From Algoriphagus sp. AK58 (GTDB lineage: Bacteria > Bacteroidota > Bacteroidia > Cytophagales > Cyclobacteriaceae), in the NCBI RefSeq assembly GCF_014324365.1, contig NZ_QEIG01000028.1, forward strand, positions 30,243-94,242: a stretch of 64,000 bases of DNA, given 5' to 3'. The first letter of the stretch is position 1. Every line of letters begins with the position of its first letter. The position numbers and the translations under genes were made by a program. The notes beneath the pieces were generated by a model. It saw nothing but the letters and a program-made list of their open reading frames with translations. It did not search any database and was not told where the DNA came from. Positions 25,896 to 34,007 of the stretch are shown here, in pieces.

Positions 25896-27068
25896 TTGCG
25901 CATGCTTGATTTCAACCAAAAAGGAAAAGTATTTATCACCTGCAAGGACCGTTCGGTCACGTATTTGGAGCAGGAAGTTCGAGAACTGGGGTTTGTACCG
26001 AAGTCAATTACCCGTACCGGCTTGGAGATTGTAGCCTCTCTAGAGGACTGCATGGATCTCAACCTGCATCTTCGCACGGCCTCGCATGTGCTGTACGAGA
26101 TCAAGTCTTTCTACCTGAGAAATGCAGAAGATATTTACCGCCGCTTTAAAGCCATTCCCTGGGAAGAATACCTGGACGTAGATGGGTATTTTTCGGTGAA
26201 TTCGGTGGTCGAAAATGAATCGGTCACCACTCCTTTGATTGTGAATGTGAAGGTGAAAGATGCGATAGTAGACCGATTTCGTGAATTAAAAGGTAGGAGA
26301 CCGGATTCAGGCTCAGATTTTATAGGCTTGGTTTTTCAGGTTTTTTGGAAAGAAACCCAAGCTTCCGTGTACATCAACACTTCTGGAGAAACGCTGGCCA
26401 AACATGGCTATCGAAAGATTCCCGGAAAGGCTCCTATGATGGAGGCTTTGGCAGCCGCCACCATTTACGCTACGGAGTGGAATACCCGCGTGCCTTTTAT
26501 CAATCCCATGTGTGGTTCGGGAACTTTAGCAATTGAGGCGGCTTTGATGGCTTCTAAGCGCTACCCGGGATTGTATCGTAATGAGTATGCCTTTCAGCAT
26601 ATCCTCGGCTATGATCCACAGGCTTTTTTAGCCAAGAAGAAAAAGCTGGAAAACAAGGTGATCCATGACCCCGGGGTAGCCATCGTGGCATCTGATATTT
26701 CCCTTCAGGCAATTTCTTTTGCAAGGGAAAATGCGGCTTACGCAGGTGTTGAGCACATGATTGATTTTCAAGTGTGTGATTTTGCTGAAACAGAAATTCC
26801 GGAACGACCCCGTGGTGTGATTATGTTCAATCCAGAGTATGGAGAGCGATTGGGCGAAAATGAGGAGTTGGAACTCACCTACAAGCGAATGGGGGACTTT
26901 ATGAAGCAAAAATGTGCTGGGTACAGAGGCTACATTTTTACCGGTAATCTTGAACTAGCCAAAAAGGTCGGACTGAAAGCCAGCAGAAGGATTGAGTTTT
27001 GGAACGGAACAATTGACTGCCGCCTGTTGAAATACGAGTTATTTGAGGGAAGTAGGGAACCTAGGTAG
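25896..27068 (+). CDS. THUMP-domain class I SAM RNA methyltransferase (RlmL/K-like)
   Basis: A 390-residue protein: N-terminal ferredoxin-like/THUMP part (about 1-165; VFITCKDRSVTYLEQEVREL), then a Rossmann methyltransferase with PFINPMCGSGTLAIEAALMA as SAM motif I and IVASDISLQAISFARENAA as motif II. The catalytic motif is FNPEYGERLGE, where the usual NPPY reads NPEY. It resembles the N2-guanine 23S rRNA methyltransferases of the RlmL group. It is monocistronic and divergent from the carbohydrate locus. Confidence 0.87.
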   Translation: MRMLDFNQKGKVFITCKDRSVTYLEQEVRELGFVPKSITRTGLEIVASLEDCMDLNLHLRTASHVLYEIKSFYLRNAEDIYRRFKAIPWEEYLDVDGYFSVNSVVENESVTTPLIVNVKVKDAIVDRFRELKGRRPDSGSDFIGLVFQVFWKETQASVYINTSGETLAKHGYRKIPGKAPMMEALAAATIYATEWNTRVPFINPMCGSGTLAIEAALMASKRYPGLYRNEYAFQHILGYDPQAFLAKKKKLENKVIHDPGVAIVASDISLQAISFARENAAYAGVEHMIDFQVCDFAETEIPERPRGVIMFNPEYGERLGENEELELTYKRMGDFMKQKCAGYRGYIFTGNLELAKKVGLKASRRIEFWNGTIDCRLLKYELFEGSREPR

Positions 27069-27130
27069 TTTTATCAGTAGGCAGTCACAGTGATCAGTTT
27101 TCAGTGAAAAGTAACGGCCTAAATCAGATC

Positions 27131-27173
27131 AAAAAAGAAGCCCGAAGTCGTCGATTACTTCTGGCTTTTGTTT
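27131..27173. terminator. Bidirectional terminator
   Basis: AAAAAAGAAGCCCGAAGT pairs with ACTTCTGGCTTTTGTTTT around an 8-nt loop. It sits between the methyltransferase (+) and the small secreted protein gene (-). Confidence 0.75.
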
Positions 27174-27427
27174 TACCTCACTGGAAGAGATTTGATCCAT
27201 TTCGATGTGGCATTGACTGTGTCAATAATCGAAACGATCCTCCAAAGTGGAATTTCTGTTTCCAGAAGCATTTTCAGCTTGGCGATTTTGTTCTGATCAT
27301 CGATTATACGGGCACCGTTTTCGGCAAAGATGTTCTTGGTCCATTCATTTTGCGAAAAGCTCAAATGGCTTTTCATCAAAAAAAGGAAGGTGAGTAGGAG
27401 GACATTCCCGAATTGTAGAACCTTCAT
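27173..27427 (-). CDS. Small secreted protein of unknown function
   Basis: An 84-residue protein (start at ATG 27427; an in-frame ATG at 27436 adds three residues). Residues 1-26 form a Sec signal peptide (VLLLTFLFLMKSHLSFSQ), leaving about 58 residues with no cysteines or recognisable domain. It follows the beta-CASP nuclease gene by about 45 nt and ends at a terminator, so it may be the last gene of that operon. Confidence 0.5.
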   Translation of the reverse strand: MKVLQFGNVLLLTFLFLMKSHLSFSQNEWTKNIFAENGARIIDDQNKIAKLKMLLETEIPLWRIVSIIDTVNATSKWIKSLPVR

Positions 27428-27472
27428 GGTGGACATATTTTAAAGACTGGGTATAGGAAAAAATACCTTGTT

Positions 27473-28867
27473 TTAGATTTCTATGAGGTCACCGATTTCA
27501 GGCAGAAGGGGCTTTATTCCAAATTTTTTTTCGATCAATTCGGAAAGAATGACCCTTGGACCGTCTTCCCCATGTACCAGTGCAACTTTTGGTTTGCTCG
27601 GCGCCAAATGAGAAAACCACTCCAGTAGATCATTTTGCCCGGCATGAGCACTGAAGCCATTGAGTGTATGGACTTTGGCCTTGACCGGAATCTCTTCCCC
27701 GAATATCCGAACGGTCTCGGCCTTTTCTACCAGCTTTCTTCCCAAAGAACCCTGTGACTGAAATCCCACGATGACCACATGGGTATTTGGATCTTTGAGG
27801 TTGTGGCGGAGGTGGTGGAGAATCCTGCCCCCGTTGCACATGCCGGCACCGGCTAATATCATGCAGGGACCTTTGACCTCATTGAGTGCTTTGGAAGACT
27901 CACCGCTTTCACTGGTGATGAAATAGTTTTCATCAACCGGAAAGGCGCCTTTTTGCTTCAGCATGTGAAATTCTTCGTCTAATAAGTCTTGGTGATTTCG
28001 GTAAACATCCGTAGCCCGAATCGCCATGGGGCTGTCCAAATAAACAGGAAAAGGCTTAACTCTCCCGGTATTGTAAAACTCCGCCATGTGATAGATCAAC
28101 TGTTGGGCTCTGCCGATGGCAAAAGTCGGGATCAGGACTTTCCCTCCTGTTTCGCTGACTTCCTTCACGATCCGCTCAAATTCTTCGACGGTTTCATCGT
28201 AGGATTTATGAATTCGGTCTCCGTAGGTAGATTCCATAAACACCAGATCCGCGTGGTGAAAATGCTCAAAGGGCCTCAGCAAAGGCATAGTCAGCGGGCC
28301 TAAATCTCCCGAAAAGGCAATCACTTTTTTCCTTCCGTCTTCCAATACGGTCAGTTCAATGCTTCCCGATCCCAGCATGTGACCCGCTTCGATCCATCGG
28401 GCGGTGATGTCTTCGGTTATCCGGATAGGCTCCCCAAATGGGACCTCCTGATTGAGTTCTTTCATAAACTCCACATGCTCAGGGCTGTAAAGTGGTTCCA
28501 TTAAAGGTTGGCCTGGCTCCCAATGCTTGCGATTCTGTCGTTCAGCATCTGCCTCCTGCAATCGTGCGGAATCCTGAAGGATGATTTGGGCCAACTGCAG
28601 GGTCTGGATTGTACTGAATATTTGCCCACGGAATCCATGCTTGATCAGTAGAGGAACTCTTCCGGTATGATCCAAATGTCCATGAGTCAGAAGTACGGCT
28701 TGTACCTGATCTGGCTTTGCACCTTCTGGAAGGAGGTTTTTGGCCTCGGAATCTCTTCCGCCCTGAAACATCCCACAATCGATCAGAATCGCCGATTTTT
28801 CAGTTCGAACCAAATAACAGGAACCGGTCACTTCTCCTCCTGCGGCACCCAAAAGTTTGATTTTCAT
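27473..28867 (-). CDS. MBL-fold beta-CASP RNA nuclease (CPSF/KH-less exonuclease type)
   Basis: A 464-residue metallo-beta-lactamase hydrolase. The zinc motif is LLTHGHLDHTGR, with IAFSGDLG and FMESTYGDR further on; the beta-CASP insertion is present, and the RNA-specificity domain shows ILAGAGMCNGGRILHHL, GFQSQGSLG and VHTLNGFSAHAGQ. Family members cut or trim RNA. It starts 4 nt after the LOG gene, so the two are translationally linked. Confidence 0.9.
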   Translation of the reverse strand: MKIKLLGAAGGEVTGSCYLVRTEKSAILIDCGMFQGGRDSEAKNLLPEGAKPDQVQAVLLTHGHLDHTGRVPLLIKHGFRGQIFSTIQTLQLAQIILQDSARLQEADAERQNRKHWEPGQPLMEPLYSPEHVEFMKELNQEVPFGEPIRITEDITARWIEAGHMLGSGSIELTVLEDGRKKVIAFSGDLGPLTMPLLRPFEHFHHADLVFMESTYGDRIHKSYDETVEEFERIVKEVSETGGKVLIPTFAIGRAQQLIYHMAEFYNTGRVKPFPVYLDSPMAIRATDVYRNHQDLLDEEFHMLKQKGAFPVDENYFITSESGESSKALNEVKGPCMILAGAGMCNGGRILHHLRHNLKDPNTHVVIVGFQSQGSLGRKLVEKAETVRIFGEEIPVKAKVHTLNGFSAHAGQNDLLEWFSHLAPSKPKVALVHGEDGPRVILSELIEKKFGIKPLLPEIGDLIEI

Positions 28868-28871
28868 TTTT

Positions 28872-29738
28872 TCACTTATTCAATGGTTTTGCTTTGCTTT
28901 CCAGGCTTTTGGGTTTCCTGGGTTTCAGCTTGGCTTTTTCTTTATCCAAAATTTTCTGGAGTTCCTTAGGAATGCTTTTCAATACCAATTCCACCGCTTC
29001 CTCCGGGCTATCCACGATTTTTGAAAAACCGATTTCCTCGGGAGAGAAAACCCCTTGACCGGCCATGTATGCTACGAAATCCCTCAGTCCTTTCCAGAAC
29101 TCCTTTCCAACCAATATCAAAGTAAAAGGTCCGATTTTATGGCATTGGATCAAGGTGGCAGCTTCGAAAAGTTCATCCAAGGTGCCCAATCCTCCCGGCA
29201 TCACAATATAGGCGCAGGAGTACTTGACCAACATGGTCTTGCGGACAAAAAAGTGATTGAACTCAATTGTGCCATCCACATAGGGATTGGGTGCTTGCTC
29301 GTGAGGGAGGATAATATTGAGACCGTAGGTTTTCCCCCCGACTTCAAAAGCACCTTTGTTTGCCGCTTCCATTGCCCCCGGTCCACCTCCTGTCAGAACA
29401 GAAAAACCCGCTTGGGCGAAGACTTCTCCGGTTTTTCTTGACAATTCATAGTATTCATCTCCGGGCCGAAATCTTGCTGAACCAAAAATGGTCACTGCCG
29501 GACCGATTTTATTCATTTTTTTAAGCGCCATTTCAAACTCCTTGGTGACCCGCTCCAGTCTTTTTTTGTCTTTTTCAGGACTGCGTACCTGAGAAAGAAA
29601 TTCCCGCTCGTCCTTCAGTTTTTTACTGAGGTTGGGTGGCAATTCGTAATTCATCTGGGACTTTGCCCAATGCTGCTGCCAGGAATTTTCCCACTCTTCC
29701 GGACTCAGGGGTTTAAAATCTGTGGTGCTCTTGCTCAT
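28872..29738 (-). CDS. LOG-family protein (TIGR00730-type phosphoribohydrolase)
   Basis: A 288-residue protein from ATG 29738 (MSKSTTDFKPLS); an in-frame ATG at 29801 would add an uncharacteristic 21-residue tail. The LOG signatures are VLTGGGPGAMEAANKGAF and MPGGLGTLDELFE (PGGxGTxxE). Members cleave nucleoside 5'-monophosphates to free base and ribose 5-phosphate. The about 90-residue N-terminal extension with helices (PPNLSKKLKDEREFLS) is longer than the minimal form. It is upstream of, and nearly touching, the beta-CASP gene. Confidence 0.87.
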   Translation of the reverse strand: MSKSTTDFKPLSPEEWENSWQQHWAKSQMNYELPPNLSKKLKDEREFLSQVRSPEKDKKRLERVTKEFEMALKKMNKIGPAVTIFGSARFRPGDEYYELSRKTGEVFAQAGFSVLTGGGPGAMEAANKGAFEVGGKTYGLNIILPHEQAPNPYVDGTIEFNHFFVRKTMLVKYSCAYIVMPGGLGTLDELFEAATLIQCHKIGPFTLILVGKEFWKGLRDFVAYMAGQGVFSPEEIGFSKIVDSPEEAVELVLKSIPKELQKILDKEKAKLKPRKPKSLESKAKPLNK

Positions 29739-29988
29739 ACTAAACGTAGCTTCTAAGGATGAAATAAAAACAAATCTCTCCTGCAAGCTATCCAAATGCA
29801 CTTCCAGAAATCATGACTTTTATCAGCGGAGTTTGGAAAAAATGGCTTTCGGATTTTTGAAAAAAAGGCACGCAACCTATCAAAAATTAGGAGAATAAAG
29901 AGTTTTTCCCACCACTCCTGTTCACTTCTTAAAATGGTGAAGCAGAGGAGGAAACTGAAAAAGGGAGTAATTCAGGGCTTTCGCCTGA

Positions 29989-30180
29989 TTACTTGACCCC
30001 TACAAGTCTGAAGGGAAGCATGAACAAGTTTCGAACCAGGTCAAAGCTCAAATCGATGGCAAATCCCAAAATCCTGAATGGAAGTAGCAAAAGCCAGATG
30101 AAAGGGTAGAGGATAAGTGCTGCGATGGCCAATGGCCAGCAAATGATGAATAGGAATAGCCAAAGCAAGAAGGTGAGCAT
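29989..30180 (-). CDS. Small hydrophobic membrane protein
   Basis: A 63-residue protein made almost wholly of hydrophobic segments (MLTFLLWLFLFIICWPLAIAA, then LILYPFIWLLLLPFRILGFA), ending in a short basic tail. It has no recognisable domain. The composition and clean start make it more plausible than a chance frame, but there is no operon context. Confidence 0.5.
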   Translation of the reverse strand: MLTFLLWLFLFIICWPLAIAALILYPFIWLLLLPFRILGFAIDLSFDLVRNLFMLPFRLVGVK

Positions 30181-30487
30181 GGATAAGTTGGTTTAGAATC
30201 TCTTTCCCAAAATTTATTCCAAGTTCAAAATATCCACTGGTAAGGTGTTTTAGGTATTTACGCAAATAGAAGTGTTTTGAAATCGTACAGGTGTCCGCGG
30301 GCAATTTCTTGATTAGGAGCTGAGGATGGTGATTTTTTCAAGTGGATTAATAAGTCATCAACCTGTACTTGAAAACTTCAAGTAAAGCCTTGACTCAATT
30401 TCTACCTGTCAAGACTTAGGAATTGGAAATAAAGGATTTTATAGGTTATTTAAAGCAATTTAGTAGAAATAGATAAACTGTTTTTTC
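30181..30487. other. Gene-free region upstream of the 920-residue protein
   Basis: No gene is supported. It contains the inverted repeat ACTTGAA-AAC-TTCAAGT at 30367-30383, 105 nt upstream of the next start, with a further TTCAAGT half at about 30338; this could be an operator but nothing links it to a regulator. Confidence 0.4.
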
Positions 30488-33250
30488 TTGCGCTATCTCC
30501 TCCTTATCGGATTATTGTGTGTCACTAGGTTGGTTTTTTCCCAGACCATTACCGGTACGGTTCGGGAAAAGGGGACAGGTTTGCCTCTTCCTTTTGCCAA
30601 TGTGTTTGTCAGCAACACCACCTTCGGGAAAGCAACTGATACGGATGGGAAATTTCAGATTTCTGGAAATTTGCCTCAGGAAATCGAGGTAGTGGCGTCT
30701 TTTGTAGGCTACATTACTGAGGTAAAAAAAGTTTCTACCCGAGGTCAATCGGTAATCCACATTGATTTTGAGTTGGTCTTCAATGAATCCAACCTTTCCG
30801 AGATTGAGCTCAAGGCCAAGCGGGACAAAAGTTGGGAACGGGCGTTTCGAAGGTTTGAGGAAGTCTTTTTGGCTTTACCGGACGACCCCTACAAATCCCA
30901 GATTGAAATAGTGAATCCTTGGGTGGTGGATTTTGAGAAAGCGAAAACAAATCAGGGGCAAAATTACTTAAGCGCCTCAGCGCAGGAGCCCCTAAAAATT
31001 ATTAACAAGGCATTGGGATATGAGATCGACTATTACCTTCAGGATTTTAGGGTACTGCGTAACGGGTCAAGGTTTTACGGACAGGTTTTTTATGAGCCTT
31101 TGAGTTCTCAAGATCCCGAAGAGGTCGCTCAGTGGGAAAGTGCTAGGGAAATCAATTTTCACAGTTCCCTCCGCCATCTTAATGAGTCTATTCTTCTTAG
31201 CTCTTCCGACTCTCTTTTTTTTAAGCTTTACCATACCTTGCCGGAAAAGATGGATCGAAGGCGAACCAATGATTTTACCCAGGAATTGAATGAATCTATC
31301 GTATTGGTTTCCAAAGACTCGATTTTGAGAAGGCCTATTGGTGACGGAAATTTCCGGATTTTTTTACCGGGCAGGATGGAAGTTCACCACTTGGACAAGC
31401 CTTGGCGAAACGACTATTACACCAACGTTTACCATGCGATCAGTTGGATTCAAGCGCCGGATGGCTATTACGATGTGGATCGAAAAGGGGTCCTGCTCAA
31501 CCCCACCCAACTCGTCCTTTCTGGCTATTTAGGCCGGCAGCGAATGGCCCGGATTCTTCCGCTCGATTTTGAGCCAAACAGGAAGTTTGTCACGGAGAAA
31601 GCTCAGGAGGAGGTGATCACTAGTTCGGCGATCCGCTTCAATCGACTGCGGGAAAAAGTCTGGCTGAAGACTAACAAATCCTATTTCTATCCCGGCGAAA
31701 CGGCTTGGATTGGAGGTCGGATGTTGTATCAGGATCAGGCCTTGGCCGATTCCCTCAGTCGGGTGGTATACGTGGACTTGATCAATTCCAATTCGGAAGT
31801 CATTCAATCGGCCACGTTTCAGATTGAGCAGGGGAAAATTTCAGGTGGATTGGACTTGTCAGCGGGTTTAGTTCCGGGAGATTATGTGCTGCGAGGCTAC
31901 ACCCATTGGAGTCAGAATTTCGGAGAGACTGATCAGTTTTTGGCTCCTTTTGTTGTAATGGAAACCGGGTTTCAGCCGAAAGCAGAAGCTGTCGAATCGG
32001 AATCTTTTCAGGGAGAGATCACGGTCAAGCCCGAGTTTTTGCTTAGCGACTCACTGAATTACAGGGTGATGGATTTGAAACTGGAGATTTTGGATGAGTT
32101 TCAAAATCCGATTGATGGAGAGTTTATTCTTTCTATGACCGATGGGGAATCGGTGGTGGACCTTGAGCAAGCCAATTCACTGGAGGAGCAGTTGAACTGG
32201 CTGGATAGGCAGCTCCCGGATTACTTCGACTCACCGCTTTCCTATCCGATCGAGTATGGGATTTCGGTTCGGGGGAAGTTTACAGCAGACAACAAACGGC
32301 GACCGCCAATCAATCCGATCACAGTAGTGAGGGGAGATTTGGAGGATTATGGTCAGGTGATGACGGATTCAATGGGTAATTTTTGGGCAACAGGGTTGTA
32401 CTTTAAGGATACGGCCCAGATTGCTGTTGCGGCTATGGATGAGAAGAGGAGGCCCTATGGTTCAGTTCAACTTATGCCTCTGAATCGTCCGAAAGTCCCC
32501 ATCAATCATCCGAGGCTTTCTTACACCAAGGAACCCATTCTTAAAGAAAACAATGGGTTGGATGTTTCCGGAGATTACATTTTGCTGGAGGAGTTTGTGA
32601 AAGAAGAGGTCAGGGAGCGGGAAACCATGGCTGAGCGGAATTATGGATATGGTGAACCTACTCAGGAGGTAAGTGGAGATATTCTCGAAAAGGAAACTAT
32701 GGGAGAAATCTTGGGCCGTTTCGGATTTAATTTGAATACTTTGAAATTCAGAAATTACACCTATGGAGAAAGGACAGGTACACCCTTGCTAATAATAGAT
32801 GGATCTTCCATGCCCTACATGGACCCGATTGAGTTTAGGACAACCTTGCTTGGTTTTGAGCCTTCCCAGCTCGAATCGATCAAAGTCTATTCAGACAATA
32901 TTGGTAAATCTATTTTCGGAATGGCCGGCTATGCAGGTGTGATTATGATTGAGACCAAAAAAGGGTTTAGAACAGGACCTGAATCCGATCGTAAATTCAA
33001 TTCGGATGGTTTCCAAATTTTTCCTATTCCAGGTTTTACAGATTTTGCGCAATTCCCTAAAAATCCCCCATCTGACCAATACCTAAAGAGAAAACCCACT
33101 GTTTATTGGGAGCCTGCCGCTGAAACATCAGCTGGGCAATTTAAAACCAAAGTGAAAGTGCCTTATGGTGTGAAATCGATCCATATCCGAGTGGAAGGCA
33201 GGACACAGGATGGGGAGGCCTTTTCAAAAAAACTCAAGGTGGAATTTTAG
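30488..33250 (+). CDS. CarboxypepD_reg / MG2-like / plug-domain surface protein
   Basis: A 920-residue exported protein. It appears to start at TTG 30488, since the frame opens only 18 nt earlier and residues 1-18 form a signal peptide (YLLLIGLLCVTRLVFSQ). Then come a CarboxypepD_reg_2-like domain (ITGTVREKGTGLPLPFANVF), a 400-residue unassigned part, an alpha-2-macroglobulin MG2-like beta domain (YFYPGETAWIGGRMLYQDQ) and a TonB-plug-like segment near 775-835 (PLLIIDGSSMP ... AGYAGVIMIETKKG), but no barrel. The role is unknown; similar proteins in Bacteroidota are envelope-associated. Confidence 0.75.
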   Translation: MRYLLLIGLLCVTRLVFSQTITGTVREKGTGLPLPFANVFVSNTTFGKATDTDGKFQISGNLPQEIEVVASFVGYITEVKKVSTRGQSVIHIDFELVFNESNLSEIELKAKRDKSWERAFRRFEEVFLALPDDPYKSQIEIVNPWVVDFEKAKTNQGQNYLSASAQEPLKIINKALGYEIDYYLQDFRVLRNGSRFYGQVFYEPLSSQDPEEVAQWESAREINFHSSLRHLNESILLSSSDSLFFKLYHTLPEKMDRRRTNDFTQELNESIVLVSKDSILRRPIGDGNFRIFLPGRMEVHHLDKPWRNDYYTNVYHAISWIQAPDGYYDVDRKGVLLNPTQLVLSGYLGRQRMARILPLDFEPNRKFVTEKAQEEVITSSAIRFNRLREKVWLKTNKSYFYPGETAWIGGRMLYQDQALADSLSRVVYVDLINSNSEVIQSATFQIEQGKISGGLDLSAGLVPGDYVLRGYTHWSQNFGETDQFLAPFVVMETGFQPKAEAVESESFQGEITVKPEFLLSDSLNYRVMDLKLEILDEFQNPIDGEFILSMTDGESVVDLEQANSLEEQLNWLDRQLPDYFDSPLSYPIEYGISVRGKFTADNKRRPPINPITVVRGDLEDYGQVMTDSMGNFWATGLYFKDTAQIAVAAMDEKRRPYGSVQLMPLNRPKVPINHPRLSYTKEPILKENNGLDVSGDYILLEEFVKEEVRERETMAERNYGYGEPTQEVSGDILEKETMGEILGRFGFNLNTLKFRNYTYGERTGTPLLIIDGSSMPYMDPIEFRTTLLGFEPSQLESIKVYSDNIGKSIFGMAGYAGVIMIETKKGFRTGPESDRKFNSDGFQIFPIPGFTDFAQFPKNPPSDQYLKRKPTVYWEPAAETSAGQFKTKVKVPYGVKSIHIRVEGRTQDGEAFSKKLKVEF

Positions 33251-33588
33251 ACTTCCTTCTGATAGATTTTTTTTCCTACCCGTGAGATATGATCAAGTAG
33301 GGATTCATTCTGAATGTGTTGCAGAATCGCGACATCAAAAAAGTAAGGCTGATAGCTATCATCCAAATCGTTCCAAAAGGCGGGTTGATCCGCTAGTTTG
33401 AGGTCTTTTCCAACTAAAACCAAATCTACATCAATGCCAAGTCTGTAGTTACCTTTGGCTCGGGAACCATAGACAATCACTTCCTGAATGGCTGGATTTT
33501 TATGGATAAAGCTTCGTATTTCCTCCAATTGCGCATCTTTTAATCCCAATTTGGAAGCCAATACTTCATGTTGAGTGGATGGATTCAT
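33247..33588 (-). CDS. Minimal nucleotidyltransferase (MNT), orphan
   Basis: A 113-residue protein of the MNT/MntA fold. The motif VYGSRAKGNYRLGIDVDLVL gives GSRxKG and the D-x-D metal pair, although Gly-Ile replaces the usual Gly-Ser before it. Such proteins are commonly the antitoxin that AMPylates a HEPN toxin, but no HEPN gene lies within several hundred bases on either side. The stop codon overlaps the stop of the convergent 920-residue gene by 4 bp. Upstream is a large inverted-repeat element, which may mark the loss of a partner. Confidence 0.82.
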   Translation of the reverse strand: MNPSTQHEVLASKLGLKDAQLEEIRSFIHKNPAIQEVIVYGSRAKGNYRLGIDVDLVLVGKDLKLADQPAFWNDLDDSYQPYFFDVAILQHIQNESLLDHISRVGKKIYQKEV

Positions 33589-33655
33589 CGTGAATCATAA
33601 GGTTCATTTAATATTAATATTAAGTTATCCTTTTCATATAAAACATAGGAGGGAG

Positions 33656-33859
33656 ACCACGAAGTGGTCAAACCTTTGAATAGCCCTAGGTGCAACCTAG
33701 GGAAAAAGGGATTGAAGAAAGAAAACCAACCCTGAAAGGGCTGAACCTGTTTTCAAAAAAAATTACTTGTTCGACACCCCCTGGGGTCGAGGGGGATTTC
33801 CAATCTGCTCTTATCCACGGGTTTCACCAGCGGCTATTGAGAAGTTTGACCCTTTCAGG
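33656..33859. repeat. 204-bp element of two inverted, palindrome-rich arms
   Basis: Left arm 33656-33747 and right arm 33769-33859 are inverted copies around a 21-nt AT-rich centre. The match is imperfect but continuous: GGTCAAAC, AATAGCC, GTGcAACC and AACCC-GGG-GAAC recur in the same order. Each arm also holds small hairpins (ACCACGAAGTGGT; CCCTAGG-TGCAA-CCTAGGG; CGACACCCCCTGGGGTCG). This is typical of REP-like dispersed elements mobilised by Y1 (TnpA/RAYT) transposases; none is encoded here. Confidence 0.8.
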
Positions 33860-33969
33860 ATCTATATTTGGATCTGGAATTCCGTAAAGATTTTTTATCA
33901 AGTGATTAGTTCAATGGATTTCAATTCCTATTTGAGTTAAATACTTGATGTTTCCATTTCACAGATCAG

Positions 33970-34002
33970 AAAAAAAACCGCCAAGTTCACACTTAGCGGT
34001 TT
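33970..34002 (-). terminator. Terminator after the M28 peptidase
   Basis: AACCGCCAAG-TTCACA-CTTAGCGGTT is a near-perfect stem with a T-tract on the minus-strand 3' side, 6 nt beyond the stop at 34008. Confidence 0.8.
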
Positions 34003-34007
34003 CGGTT

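Noticed and set aside
27104..27397. 97-residue plus-strand frame
   Set aside because: It covers the terminator and the antisense of a small signal-peptide protein.
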